Both the position numbers and the translations under genes were made by a program. The notes under the pieces were generated by a model. It saw only the letters and a list, made by a program, of their open reading frames with translations, was not told the DNA's origin and did not search any database. From contig NZ_CP029773.1 of NCBI RefSeq assembly GCF_003205835.1, forward strand, positions 1 through 64,000: a DNA stretch of 64,000 nucleotides. The letters are read 5' to 3'. This DNA comes from Stenotrophomonas maltophilia. GTDB taxonomy: Bacteria > Pseudomonadota > Gammaproteobacteria > Xanthomonadales > Xanthomonadaceae. Positions 30,695-39,576 of the stretch are shown here, in pieces (position 1 is the stretch's first letter; each line of letters starts with the position of its first letter).

Positions 30695-31600
30695 ATGGCC
30701 CGCCCGATCTGGACCGGCACGTTGTCGTTTGGCCTGCTCAACGTGCCGGTGTCACTGATGTCCGGCGAACGCAAGGTCGATCTGCAGTTCCGCATGCTCG
30801 ACTCCCGCGACCGCAAGCCGATCCGTTTCGAACGGGTCAACGCCGACACCGGCGAGGAAGTGCCCTGGAGGGACATCGTCAAAGCCTATGAGTACGACAA
30901 GGGCAGTTATGTCGTGCTGGAGGAAGGTGATATCCGTTCGGCGGCGCCGGAAAGCCACGAAGCGGTGGAGGTGGAATCGTTCGTGGATGCGGCGCAGATC
31001 GACCCACGCTACTACGAGAAACCGTATCTGCTGGTGCCCGGCAAGAAGGCCGAAAAGGGCTATGTGCTGTTGCGCGAAACGCTGCGCAGTACCGGCAAGG
31101 TGGGCATCGCGCGGGTGGTGGTGCGCACGCGCGAATACCTGTGCGCGGTGATGCCGCATGAGGACGCGCTGGTGCTGATGATCCTGCGCTATCCGCAGGA
31201 GCTGGTGGATCCCGAGGACTACAAGCTGCCCACCGGAAAACTGTCCGACTATCGCATCACCAGCAAGGAAACGGCGATGGCCGAACAGCTGATCGAATCA
31301 ATGGCCGGTGACTGGGATCCTTCGGATTATCACGATGAGTTCCGCGAGCGTCTGCAGCTGGTATTGAACAAGCGCATCAAATCCAAGGGCGGCACTACCC
31401 GGGTGGAAGACGAGCCCGCACCGCGTGAAGATGCCACCACCAATGTGGTGGATTTCATGGCGTTGCTTCAGAAGAGCCTGGACGCCAACAAGCGCACGCC
31501 GGCGAAGAAGACGGCAATGCGCAAGGCACCGGCGAAGAAGGCTGCGAAGAAGGCCGCCAAAAAGGCCGTAAAGAAGACCACGCGGCGCAAGGCAGGTTGA
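30695..31600 (+). CDS. ku: Ku protein, non-homologous end joining
   Basis: DNA-end-binding homodimer that recruits LigD. The 301-residue product begins MARPIWTGTLSFGLLNVPVS, has the ring-forming Ku core (YEKPYLLVPGKKAEKGYVLL, MPHEDALVLMILRYP), and ends in a tail of alternating KKAAKK stretches (about 270-301) that should bind DNA. The start is the family start. ligD begins 3 bases after the stop, so the two are one operon. The system repairs blunt or non-homologous breaks, mainly in non-growing cells. Confidence 0.96.
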   Translation: MARPIWTGTLSFGLLNVPVSLMSGERKVDLQFRMLDSRDRKPIRFERVNADTGEEVPWRDIVKAYEYDKGSYVVLEEGDIRSAAPESHEAVEVESFVDAAQIDPRYYEKPYLLVPGKKAEKGYVLLRETLRSTGKVGIARVVVRTREYLCAVMPHEDALVLMILRYPQELVDPEDYKLPTGKLSDYRITSKETAMAEQLIESMAGDWDPSDYHDEFRERLQLVLNKRIKSKGGTTRVEDEPAPREDATTNVVDFMALLQKSLDANKRTPAKKTAMRKAPAKKAAKKAAKKAVKKTTRRKAG

Positions 31601-31603
31601 ACC

Positions 31604-34090
31604 ATGTCGCTGCACCAGTACCGGCGCAAGCGCAGACTGGGTGGTGGCGCCGGGCAGACGCCGGAGCCTGACGACACGCCCGCACGCGGCGATCCGAAGC
31701 GGCGGCCGACCTTCGTCATCCAGCTGCATCACGCAAGCTCGCGTCACTATGACTTCCGCCTGGAAATGGACGGCGTACTGAAGAGCTGGGCCGTGCCCAA
31801 GGGGCCTTCGCTGCGCGTCGGTGAGAAGCGGCTGGCCGTGGAGGTGGAAGATCACCCGTTGTCCTACGCCGGTTTCGAAGGAGACATTCCTGAAGGCCAC
31901 TATGGCGCTGGCCACGTGGATGTCTTCGATCACGGCACCTGGGCCTGTGAAGTTGATCCACAGCAGGCGCTGGCGGCTGGAAAGATCGACTTCGTGCTGC
32001 ACGGGCAACGCCTGGCCGGTGGCTGGAAGCTGGTGCGTACGGCAATGAAAGGGCGTCAGGTGCAGTGGCTGCTGATCAAGCGCGATGATGGCGAAGCGCG
32101 CGACGCGGAGGCGGATGACCTGCTGACGGCACCCACGCCGAAACGAGCACCTGCGGCGAAGAAGCGTTCCACAGCAAAGGCGGCGCGTGCTGCACCCGTC
32201 GCACGCACGACCACGCGCAAGGCCGATGCGCGTTGGCATGCACGCGCGCTGCAACTGCACGGCGCACGTGATACGCCCTATCCCCTTGGGTTCAAACCGC
32301 AGTTGACCGATCATCGCGACAGTGCCCCCGACGGCGAGCGCTGGCTGCATGAGATCAAGTGGGACGGCTATCGTCTGCTGGCCGATCTGCACGATGGCGA
32401 GGTGAAGCTCCGCTCGCGCAACGGCCTGGACTGGACGGCCGATTTTCCCGAGGTCGCGCAGGCCGTGCTGGCGCTGCCGGTGCGCGATGCGCGCCTGGAT
32501 GGCGAGCTGGTGGTTCTGGACAAGGAAGGACGCAGCGATTTCGCAGCACTGCAGCGCGTGATCGATGGAAGCTCGAAGCAACCGTTGCGTTACATCGTGT
32601 TCGATCTTCCGGGTGTGGCCGGCGTGGACATCAGTCGTGCGCCGTTGCTGGAACGCAAGGCGCTGCTGAAGGATCTCATCGGGCCGGCGCCCGGCACACT
32701 GGCCTTCAGCGAACACGTGGTCGACCATGGGCCGCAGGTGTTCGATGCCAGCGGCGATGCCGGCTTCGAAGGCATCGTCAGCAAGCAGGTGGATGCGCCG
32801 TACGTAAACACCCGCGCGCGCAGCTGGGTGAAGGTGAAGCACGAAGACACCGACGAGTTCGTGATCGTCGGCTATACGGCACCCAAGGGTTCCCGGGTGG
32901 GATTCGGCTCGCTGCTTCTGGCCACGCCGGACAAGGCCGGGCTGCGCTATGTGGGCCGCGTGGGTACCGGCTTCGACGACGAGCGCCTGCGCGCGCTGCT
33001 CAAGGCACTGCAGCCTTTGGCAGTGAAGACGCCGGTGCTGCAGCTGCCGGCGCATGTGCCGTTCCGCGCCGCCAGCGTACGCTGGGTGAAACCGGTGACG
33101 GTGGCGGAGGTGGCGTTCCGTGGCTGGGGCAAGGAAGGCCTGCTGCGCCAGGCCAGTTTCAAGCGGCTGCGCAGCGACAAGCAGGAGGAGGACCTGGGAA
33201 TGAGCACCGCAGATGCCGAACCCGGAGGTGAGGTCCAGATCACCCATCCTGAGCGGGTGGTGTTTCCAAAGCAGAAACTGAGCAAGGGCGACGTGGCCGA
33301 CTACTACCAGCGCATGGCGCGCTGGATCCTGCCCGAACTTGGCGGACGTCCGCTGTCATTGCTGCGCTGCCCGGACGGCGTGGGCAAGGCCTGCTTCTTC
33401 CAGAAGCATCATGGCCCCGGCCTGGGCGATGCGGTACATGCGGTGCCCCTCCTGCAGAAGAGCGGCCGCGAGGATTACGTCTACATCGACGATGCGCGGG
33501 GCCTGCTGCAACTGGTGCAGATGAACACGCTGGAGCTGCATCCCTGGGGTGCGACCGTGGCCGACCCGGAGCATCCGGATCGACTGGTGTTCGATCTCGA
33601 CCCTGGTGACGGCGTCAGCTGGGCACAGGTGAAAGCCGGTGCACGCGATGTGCGTGACCGCCTGCAGCAGGTGGGTCTGGAGAGCTTCGTACGCCTGTCT
33701 GGCGGCAAGGGGGTGCACGTGGTGGTGCCACTGCAACCCAAGGCTGGCTGGGACGAAGCCAAGGCATTCTGCGAGGCGTTCGCACAGGCGATGGCGGAGC
33801 AGGCGCCGGACCGCTACGTGGCGACGATGAGCAAGGCCAAGCGCAATGGCGTCATCTTCATCGACTGGCTGCGCAACACCCGAGGCGCCACCAGCGTGTG
33901 CTCGTGGTCGCTGCGTGCACGCGATTCTGGCGGCGTGGCGGTGCCGCTGCGCTGGGAAGAACTGGCGCGGGTGAGCGCGGCTGACGCGTTTCCGATGGCC
34001 AAGGCGCTGGCGCGTGCGAAGCGGCTGAAGGGTGACCCATGGCAGGGCATCGCGCGATTGAAGCAGACGCTGCCGTCGCTGAAGCGGTAG
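31604..34090 (+). CDS. ligD: Multidomain DNA ligase D
   Basis: 828 residues with the domain order phosphoesterase, ligase, polymerase/primase, as in Pseudomonas LigD. The 3'-phosphoesterase domain (about 30-180) has QLHHASSRHYDFRLEMDG. The ATP-dependent ligase domain (about 225-520) has the adenylation lysine K252 in EIKWDGYR. The polymerase domain (about 540-828) has catalytic aspartates D664 and D666 in FDLDPGD. An Ala/Lys-rich linker separates the first two domains. It is co-transcribed with ku. Its TAG stop at 34088-34090 is formed by the GTAG end of a SMAG repeat. Confidence 0.96.
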   Translation: MSLHQYRRKRRLGGGAGQTPEPDDTPARGDPKRRPTFVIQLHHASSRHYDFRLEMDGVLKSWAVPKGPSLRVGEKRLAVEVEDHPLSYAGFEGDIPEGHYGAGHVDVFDHGTWACEVDPQQALAAGKIDFVLHGQRLAGGWKLVRTAMKGRQVQWLLIKRDDGEARDAEADDLLTAPTPKRAPAAKKRSTAKAARAAPVARTTTRKADARWHARALQLHGARDTPYPLGFKPQLTDHRDSAPDGERWLHEIKWDGYRLLADLHDGEVKLRSRNGLDWTADFPEVAQAVLALPVRDARLDGELVVLDKEGRSDFAALQRVIDGSSKQPLRYIVFDLPGVAGVDISRAPLLERKALLKDLIGPAPGTLAFSEHVVDHGPQVFDASGDAGFEGIVSKQVDAPYVNTRARSWVKVKHEDTDEFVIVGYTAPKGSRVGFGSLLLATPDKAGLRYVGRVGTGFDDERLRALLKALQPLAVKTPVLQLPAHVPFRAASVRWVKPVTVAEVAFRGWGKEGLLRQASFKRLRSDKQEEDLGMSTADAEPGGEVQITHPERVVFPKQKLSKGDVADYYQRMARWILPELGGRPLSLLRCPDGVGKACFFQKHHGPGLGDAVHAVPLLQKSGREDYVYIDDARGLLQLVQMNTLELHPWGATVADPEHPDRLVFDLDPGDGVSWAQVKAGARDVRDRLQQVGLESFVRLSGGKGVHVVVPLQPKAGWDEAKAFCEAFAQAMAEQAPDRYVATMSKAKRNGVIFIDWLRNTRGATSVCSWSLRARDSGGVAVPLRWEELARVSAADAFPMAKALARAKRLKGDPWQGIARLKQTLPSLKR

Positions 34091-34151
34091 TGCCGGCCGC
34101 TGGCCGGCACCTGTAGCGTGGCCGGGGTTGCCGGCCAGCGGCCGGCACTAC
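34087..34151. repeat. SMAG-type repeat, inverted pair, overlapping the ligD stop
   Basis: Left hairpin starts GTAGTGCCGGCCGCTGGCCG at 34087; right hairpin ends CAGCGGCCGGCACTAC at 34151. It supplies the TAG of ligD and lies 11 bases before the end of the convergent membrane-protein gene. Confidence 0.92.
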
Positions 34152-34161
34152 CTGGATGCGC

Positions 34162-34554
34162 TCAGCGCGGATCGCGCGACGCGCGGCGGCCGAACCACCA
34201 GCCGGCCAGCAGCTGCAGCGGCAGTGACGCCAGCAGCGAAATGACGAACCACAGCGGGAAATCCGCGCCTGCGGTCCACATCGCGTAGCCGCAGCCGAGC
34301 GTGATCAGTGACCAGATCGAGAACCCATGCGAACGCGGCCAGCACGGTGCGTAGTAGGTGGCGAAGGAAATGCCGGCGATGCCGCCCAGCACACAGAAGG
34401 CCAGGTCCCATCCCAACTGCACGCTGTTGTCGCCCGGCGACAGGCCCAGCAGCGGGGGCAGCCAGCTGGCGACGCTGCTGACCAGCGCAAGCGACAGCAC
34501 GCCGCCGATCAGGGCGACGATGGACAGGAAAAAGGTCTTGAGCAGGCCGGGCAT
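34162..34554 (-). CDS. Small integral membrane protein
   Basis: 130 residues with four hydrophobic segments: FFLSIVALIGGVLSLALVSSV, LAFCVLGGIAGISFATY, WSLITLGCGYAMW and FVISLLASLPLQLLAGWWF. The C-terminus is basic (GRRASRDPR). The start MPGLLKTFFLS at 34552-34554 is inferred; longer in-frame versions would lack a hydrophobic start. No family recognised and no partner suggested by context. Confidence 0.65.
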   Translation of the reverse strand: MPGLLKTFFLSIVALIGGVLSLALVSSVASWLPPLLGLSPGDNSVQLGWDLAFCVLGGIAGISFATYYAPCWPRSHGFSIWSLITLGCGYAMWTAGADFPLWFVISLLASLPLQLLAGWWFGRRASRDPR

Positions 34555-34589
34555 GCGCGCATTGTACGGCTGCGCGAAGTGCCTGGGGT

Positions 34590-34609
34590 TGCCGGCCAGC
34601 GGTCGGCAC
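34590..34609. repeat. Degenerate single SMAG hairpin
   Basis: TGCCGGCCAGCGGTCGGCAC keeps the SMAG stem with one mismatch (GGTCGG for GGCCGG) and has lost the GTAG/CTAC border. A solo decayed copy. Confidence 0.6.
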
Positions 34610-34681
34610 CGTCCAGGGATAGGCATGGCCGCCGCGTCCGTGGGAGAGGGGGACGGAGCGACGGCGGCCATGCACAGGCGG

Positions 34682-35710
34682 TCAGGCGGCGAAGTCGAGC
34701 ACCACGCGGCCTTCGATGGTGCCCGCGTGCATGCGCGCGAACACGTCGTTGATGTTTTCCAGGCGGTCGGTGCTGACCGTGGCCGCGACCTTGCCTTCGG
34801 CGGCGAACTGCAGCGACTCCTGCAGGTCCAGCCGGGTGCCGACGATCGAGCCGCGCACGGTGATGCCGTTGAGCACCATGCCGAAGATGTCCAGCGGGAA
34901 GCTGCCCGGCGGCAGGCCGTTGAGCGAGACCGTGCCGCCACGGCGCACCATGCCCAGTGCCTGCTCGAACGCCTTCGGCGACACCGCAGTGACCAGCGCA
35001 CCGTGCGCGCCGCCGATTTCCTTCTTCAGGAAGGCCGCGGGGTCGGTGGTGCGCGCGTTGACGGTGATCTGCGCGCCGAGCTGCCGGGCCAATGCCAGCT
35101 TGCTGTCGTCCACATCCACCGCAGCCACGTTCAGGCCCATCGCGCGGGCGTACTGCACCGCCATGTGGCCGAGGCCACCGATGCCGGAAATCGCCACCCA
35201 GTCACCAGGTTTGGTGTCGGTGACCTTCAGGCCCTTGTAGACGGTCACGCCGGCGCACAGCACCGGCGCGATCTCGACGAAGCCCACGTCCTTCGGAAGC
35301 AGGCCGACATAGTTGGCATCGGCCAGTGCGTACTCGGCGAAGCCGCCGTTGACCGAGTAACCGGTGTTGCGCTGCGTTTCGCACAGCGTTTCCCAGCCAC
35401 CCAGGCAGTGTTCGCAATGGCCACAGGCCGAGTACAACCAGGGGATGCCGACCCTGTCGCCTTCCTTGACGTGCCCTACCCCGCCTCCCACGGCCACGAT
35501 GTGCCCCACGCCCTCGTGGCCGGGGATGAACGGCGGGTTCGGTTTCACCGGCCAGTCGCCCTCGGCGGCGTGCAGGTCGGTGTGGCAGACGCCACAGGCC
35601 TCGATCTTGACCAGCACCTCGCCCGCCCCCGGGCGCGGTACCGAGACTTCCTCGATCACCAGTGGCTTGCCGAACTCACGCACGACAGCGGCCTTCATGG
35701 TTGAATTCAT
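34682..35710 (-). CDS. adhP: Zinc-dependent alcohol dehydrogenase AdhP/AdhA type
   Basis: 342-residue medium-chain dehydrogenase converting primary alcohols and aldehydes with NAD(H). It has catalytic-zinc motif [17 protein letters not shown] and [12 protein letters not shown], the structural zinc motif [15 protein letters not shown], and the Rossmann motif [15 protein letters not shown]. Start [14 protein letters not shown] at 35710; MKAAVV at 35698 is an alternative. A perfect FNR/ANR-type palindrome lies 58 bases upstream, pointing to induction under oxygen limitation and a role in ethanol/acetaldehyde balance. Confidence 0.93.
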   Translation of the reverse strand: MNSTMKAAVVREFGKPLVIEEVSVPRPGAGEVLVKIEACGVCHTDLHAAEGDWPVKPNPPFIPGHEGVGHIVAVGGGVGHVKEGDRVGIPWLYSACGHCEHCLGGWETLCETQRNTGYSVNGGFAEYALADANYVGLLPKDVGFVEIAPVLCAGVTVYKGLKVTDTKPGDWVAISGIGGLGHMAVQYARAMGLNVAAVDVDDSKLALARQLGAQITVNARTTDPAAFLKKEIGGAHGALVTAVSPKAFEQALGMVRRGGTVSLNGLPPGSFPLDIFGMVLNGITVRGSIVGTRLDLQESLQFAAEGKVAATVSTDRLENINDVFARMHAGTIEGRVVLDFAA

Positions 35711-35767
35711 GTTCGGATCTCCGTAGTGCGCTTGCCCACAGAATGACGCCGGCACGAGGCCGGCGCT

Positions 35768-35781
35768 TTGATCACGATCAA
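35768..35781. promoter_or_regulatory. FNR/ANR-type operator upstream of adhP
   Basis: TTGATCACGATCAA matches the FNR/ANR consensus TTGAT-N4-ATCAA at every specified position. It is centred about 65 bases upstream of the adhP ATG, which fits an activator site at about -41 of a promoter with a short leader. It lies 25 bases past the end of eda. Confidence 0.75.
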
Positions 35782-35806
35782 ACCTTTGACGATTCGTGCA
35801 GCAGGT

Positions 35807-36445
35807 TCAGCTGGCCAGCACTGACGCCTCGCGGGCCAGGCGCTCGATCGCATCCCAGTCGCGGGTCTGCAGCAGCGCCGGGGTGGTCAGCCACGAGCCG
35901 CCCACGCACAGCACGTTGGGCAGGTGCAGGAACTGCGGCGCAGTCTGCGCGCTGATGCCGCCGGTCGGGCAGAAGCGCACATCGGCGAACGGGCCGTGCC
36001 AGGCCGCCAGCAGCGCAGCGCCACCGGCCTGCACCGCCGGGAAGAACTTGAAGGTGTCGTGGCCGTGCTCCAGGCCCAGGATCAGGTCCGAGGCGGTGGC
36101 GGCACCGGGCAGGTACGGCAGGTCGGCATCGCGTGCGGCGGCATACAGCGCCGGTGTCGCACCCGGGGATACGGCGAAACGCGCACCGGCCTGCTTCGCT
36201 GCCTGCATCTGCGCGGCATTGAGTACCGTGCCGGCGCCGATCACGGCATCGGGCACGGCCTCGACCATCGCCTTGATCGCATCCAGCGCCTGCGGCGTGC
36301 GCAGTGTCACTTCGATCACCGGCAGGCCACCGCGGAACAGCGCCTGGGCCACTTCGACCGCTTCATTCACATCTTCGGGGGTGTACACCGGAATCACCGG
36401 TGCCAGCTTCAACAGCGCGCGCAGGCGCGGATCAGCGCTGGACAT
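35807..36445 (-). CDS. eda: 2-keto-3-deoxy-6-phosphogluconate aldolase
   Basis: Cleaves KDPG to pyruvate and glyceraldehyde 3-phosphate in the Entner-Doudoroff pathway. The 212-residue TIM barrel has GGLPVIEVTLRTPQAL (general-base glutamate), VIGAGTVLNAAQ and HDTFKFFPAVQAGG, where the K of FKFFP forms the Schiff base. Start MSSADPRLRALL at 36445. The rest of the pathway (edd, zwf) is not adjacent here. It lies just upstream of the adhP promoter region, in the same direction. Confidence 0.95.
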   Translation of the reverse strand: MSSADPRLRALLKLAPVIPVYTPEDVNEAVEVAQALFRGGLPVIEVTLRTPQALDAIKAMVEAVPDAVIGAGTVLNAAQMQAAKQAGARFAVSPGATPALYAAARDADLPYLPGAATASDLILGLEHGHDTFKFFPAVQAGGAALLAAWHGPFADVRFCPTGGISAQTAPQFLHLPNVLCVGGSWLTTPALLQTRDWDAIERLAREASVLAS

Positions 36446-36561
36446 CGTCTTGCTCCTTGCCCGACCGGGCATCGCGGATCGCCGCCGGGTCCGGCAGCGC
36501 AGCGGCGCATGATGCCACGTGGCTCACGACGGTGCTGGTGGTGCCCCGCCCTGCCCCCGGC

Positions 36562-37152
36562 TCAGGCCGGGTCGGCCTGCAATGCCTGGATGCGGCGCTG
36601 GTACCAGTCGCCACCGAGCGGATCGAACACCGCCGAGCGCTCCATCTGTGCCTCGTACACGTGTACCGAGATCGCCAGTGCTTCGTCGCTGGCGTTGCGC
36701 AGGGTGTGGTACTCGTGCGGCGGAATCAGGCTGCCGGCACTGCCGCAGCCCCCGCGCAGCACGGCGTGGCGGCGGAAACGCCAGCGCTCGCCGGCGCACT
36801 CCAGCAGTTCATAGCGGGTGATCTCCAGCTCGCCTGACCACACTCCCTCCACACACCACATGGCATCGTGGTCGTGCAGCGGCGTGCCCTGCCCTGGGCC
36901 CCAGCTCATGGCAATCACGCTGTAGCCGTGTTCGCGGCTGTGGTACAGCGGGCGTCGCGCGTAATGATCACTGACCGGACGGTGCACGCACTCGGGCAAT
37001 TCGATGCGGCTGTCCGCGATGGCTTCCTGCAGCGCCAGCTGCAGGTCGGCGGTGATGCGTTCGGCATCACCGGAGGTCATCGCCGCGTCGACTGCGGCGA
37101 TCAACCGGTCGCGGCCACGGAACGCCGGAAACGGAGAGGTCTGCAGGTCCAT
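36562..37152 (-). CDS. Cysteine dioxygenase-like cupin
   Basis: 196-residue thiol dioxygenase family protein. Iron-binding histidines are in GTPLHDHDAMWCVEGVWSGE (HxH) and IPPHEYHTLRN. The N-terminal half is helical. Family members oxidise cysteine or 3-mercaptopropionate to sulfinates; the substrate cannot be told from sequence here. Start MDLQTSPFPAFRGRDRL at 37152. Divergent from the LacI-type regulator gene with 239 bases between starts, so regulation by that LacI protein is possible. Confidence 0.8.
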   Translation of the reverse strand: MDLQTSPFPAFRGRDRLIAAVDAAMTSGDAERITADLQLALQEAIADSRIELPECVHRPVSDHYARRPLYHSREHGYSVIAMSWGPGQGTPLHDHDAMWCVEGVWSGELEITRYELLECAGERWRFRRHAVLRGGCGSAGSLIPPHEYHTLRNASDEALAISVHVYEAQMERSAVFDPLGGDWYQRRIQALQADPA

Positions 37153-37391
37153 GCCCCGACTGTAGCGGAGCCTGGTTAAGGGAATGTTGGCGTTCGCGCG
37201 CGTCGCGTCCGCATTCAGGGTGAACACGCGCGGAAGAACGGTTCAGATGCACATCCAGTAGAGCGATCACAATGGAACCTCACGCAGCCGGGCCGGTCGA
37301 ACACGACACGATCCACATCCGCTGCGACATTCCGCAACTTCGCGCCCACCGGGCGCAAGGCTAGACTTCTCCGACTTACCTGGTTCTATAC

Positions 37392-38447
37392 ATGTCAGTG
37401 CGAATTATTAGCGATGCCGCGTTGCCGGCATCGAAGGGCAAGGCTGCCACGATCAACGACATCGCACGACTGTCGGGAGTTTCCAAGAAAACGGTTTCAA
37501 GAATCATCAACAACTCGCCGCTGGTGCGCAAAGACACCCGCGACAAGGTCGAGGCGTTGATGCGCGAGGTCGGTTACGTGCCCGACCCGCTGGCGCGCGG
37601 CCTCGCGTTCCGCCGCTCCTTCCTGATCGGCCTGGTGTATGACGACCCGGGCGCCCAATGCATCGTCGATCTGCAGCATGGCGCGCTGGAAGCGCTGCGC
37701 GGCACCGGCTATGAGCTGGTGGTGCATCCCTGCGACAGCCAGTCTCCGGACTGTGCGCACGGCGTGCGGCGCTTCGTGCAGCAGCAGAAGCTGCACGGCG
37801 TGATCCTGGGCCCGCGTGCCTCCGAGTCAGCCGCGTTGACGGAGATGCTCGACGGCATCGAATGCCGCTACGTCCGCATCAACGCGCATGTGTCGGATGA
37901 CGAGGCACAGGCGGTGGTCACCCACGATCGCGACGGTGCAGCCGCGGCAGCGGGCTACCTGCTCTCGCTCGGCCACCGCGATATCGCAGTGATTGCCGGT
38001 CCGGGCGATCGCCGTACCGCACGCGAGCGCACCCATGGCTTCCTCGACCGGCTGGCCCAGGTGGGCCTGACCCTGCCGGGTGAGCGCGTGCTGGAAGCGG
38101 GCGATACGTTCGAGTCGGGCGTGCATGCCGCCGAACGGCTGCTGATGGGCGGACAACGGCCCAGTGCGATCTTTGCCGGCAACGACGAAATGGCCGCCGG
38201 CGTGTACCAGGTGGCGTTGCGTGCGGGTATCGCGGTGCCGCAGCAGTTGTCGATCGTCAGCTACGACGACAGCCCGCTGGCGTCGCGGCTGTGGCCGCCG
38301 CTGACCTCGGTGCGTCGCCATGTGTCCGACATCGGCCGCGTGGCGGCGGCGATGCTGGTGCAGGCCGACGTGCCGGATGCGCCGACCGCAACCAGCGTGC
38401 ATCCGCAATTGATGGTGCGCGGTTCCTGCCGGGCCGTGGACGCCTGA
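37392..38447 (+). CDS. LacI family transcriptional regulator
   Basis: 351 residues. The N-terminal HTH is TINDIARLSGVSKKTVSRIIN (about 20-40), followed by the hinge and a periplasmic-binding-protein-like sensor domain (FLIGLVYDDPGAQCIVDLQHGAL, IFAGNDEMAAGVYQVALRAG, LSIVSYDDSPLASRLWPPLTSV). These proteins usually sense sugars and repress catabolic genes. No sugar operon is adjacent; the divergent gene is the thiol-dioxygenase-like cupin. A GAACGGTTC palindrome at 37234-37242 in the shared spacer is a weak candidate operator. A strong terminator follows. Confidence 0.92.
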   Translation: MSVRIISDAALPASKGKAATINDIARLSGVSKKTVSRIINNSPLVRKDTRDKVEALMREVGYVPDPLARGLAFRRSFLIGLVYDDPGAQCIVDLQHGALEALRGTGYELVVHPCDSQSPDCAHGVRRFVQQQKLHGVILGPRASESAALTEMLDGIECRYVRINAHVSDDEAQAVVTHDRDGAAAAAGYLLSLGHRDIAVIAGPGDRRTARERTHGFLDRLAQVGLTLPGERVLEAGDTFESGVHAAERLLMGGQRPSAIFAGNDEMAAGVYQVALRAGIAVPQQLSIVSYDDSPLASRLWPPLTSVRRHVSDIGRVAAAMLVQADVPDAPTATSVHPQLMVRGSCRAVDA

Positions 38448-38496
38448 TCGCCCTGCCCTCGCCTGTACTGCCGTGACGGTGCAGGCAGGCAGCAAC

Positions 38497-38530
38497 GAAA
38501 ACGGCGCATCCAGGTGCGCCGTTTTCTTTT
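38497..38530. terminator. Bidirectional terminator between lacI-type gene and phhA
   Basis: A 12-bp perfect stem, GAAAACGGCGCA (38497-38508) and TGCGCCGTTTTC (38515-38526), with a 6-base loop and T-rich flank to 38530. The A-run on the left arm lets it also end phhA transcription from the other side. Confidence 0.9.
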
Positions 38531-38557
38531 CAGTGCGAAGTGCTGTGCGCCGTGGGC

Positions 38558-39451
38558 TTACACGTCGCCGCCGTCGGCCCAGCCTTCGCCGGTGCCCTTC
38601 TGGAACACGCGGTCATCGCCCTGCACATCGCCTGCCGGCAGATGCGCCTGGTCAGACAGTGCCGCGTAGATCGGGGTGAAGTCCGGTGACGTCGCCTGCA
38701 TCAGCTGTTCGAAGCTGTCGATGACGAAGTAGGTCTTCTGGAAGGTGTCGATGCGGTACTTCGTGCGCATGATCCGCTGCAGGTCGAAACCGATGCGGTT
38801 GGGCGCGGCCGATTCCAGCGAGTACAGCGATTCGCCCTTCGACGACACGATGCCGGCGCCGTAGATGCGCAGGCCGTCGGGTGTATCGATCAGGCCGAAC
38901 TCCACCGTGTACCAGTACAGGCGGGTCAGGTTCTGCAGGGCGTCCGGGCCGATCGCGTGGGCTTTGACGCCGCCACGGCCGTACGCCTCCATGTAGTCGG
39001 CGAACACCGGGTTCATCAGCAGCGGCACATGGCCGAAAAGATCGTGGAACAGGTCCGGTTCGGCGATGTAATCGATCTGGTCCGGGCGACGGATCCACCA
39101 GGTCACCGGGAATCGGCGGTTGGCCAGGTGGTCGAAGAAATCCAGTTCCGGCAGCAGGCCTTCGACGCCGACCAGGGTCCAGCCGGTGGCCGCGCCCAGT
39201 ACTTCGTTGAGCTGGTCGAAGCGCGGAATCATGTGCGCGTTCATGCCCATCTCGTCCTGTGCATCCAGGAATTCCTGGCAGGCGCGGCCGACCAGCAGTT
39301 CGCGCTGGCGCTGGTACAGCGTGCTCCAGGTGGCGTGGTCGTCGGCGCTGTAGGTGTCCCACGGTTGCTCGACGAGCGCGGTGGTATACACCGGCACGTA
39401 GCCCTTGTCGGTCTGCTGGTGTTCGACGCGGCGGGGCTGGGCGAGGTCCAT
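38558..39451 (-). CDS. phhA: Phenylalanine-4-hydroxylase
   Basis: Pterin- and iron-dependent hydroxylase converting phenylalanine to tyrosine. 297 residues, single catalytic domain as in bacterial PhhA. The iron ligands are the two histidines of LFHDLFGHVPLL and the glutamate in RLYWYTVEFGL. Pterin-site residues lie around MIPRFDQLNEVL. ATG 39449-39451. Divergent from the Lrp-type regulator with 125 bases between starts containing GTTGC/GCAAC palindromes, so control by that regulator is likely. With an aromatic aminotransferase at 26097 it would feed tyrosine degradation. Confidence 0.96.
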   Translation of the reverse strand: MDLAQPRRVEHQQTDKGYVPVYTTALVEQPWDTYSADDHATWSTLYQRQRELLVGRACQEFLDAQDEMGMNAHMIPRFDQLNEVLGAATGWTLVGVEGLLPELDFFDHLANRRFPVTWWIRRPDQIDYIAEPDLFHDLFGHVPLLMNPVFADYMEAYGRGGVKAHAIGPDALQNLTRLYWYTVEFGLIDTPDGLRIYGAGIVSSKGESLYSLESAAPNRIGFDLQRIMRTKYRIDTFQKTYFVIDSFEQLMQATSPDFTPIYAALSDQAHLPAGDVQGDDRVFQKGTGEGWADGGDV

Positions 39452-39495
39452 GGGGCACTCCTTGACGGGATACCCACGATGCTAGGGCAGGGCGC

Positions 39496-39521
39496 GCGCA
39501 ACAGGGTTGCAAAAGTTGCGC
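39496..39521. promoter_or_regulatory. Candidate Lrp-type operator in the phhA-lrp spacer
   Basis: GCGCAAC (39496-39502) and GTTGCGC (39515-39521) form an inverted repeat spaced by 12 bases, with an extra GTTGC at 39506. It lies about 45 bases upstream of the phhA start. A second related palindrome is at 39562-39576. Confidence 0.55.
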
Positions 39522-39561
39522 CGATTGGCCTTGTTGGCGCAATATCCTTGCGTACTCACCA

Positions 39562-39576
39562 TGTTGCGGGGCAACA
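39562..39576. promoter_or_regulatory. Palindrome abutting the lrp start codon
   Basis: TGTTGCGGGGCAACA is a perfect 6-bp inverted repeat (TGTTGC and GCAACA) around GGG, ending at the base before the ATG. It covers the ribosome site (GGGG), so regulator binding, or folding of the mRNA, could limit translation or transcription of the regulator. Confidence 0.55.
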
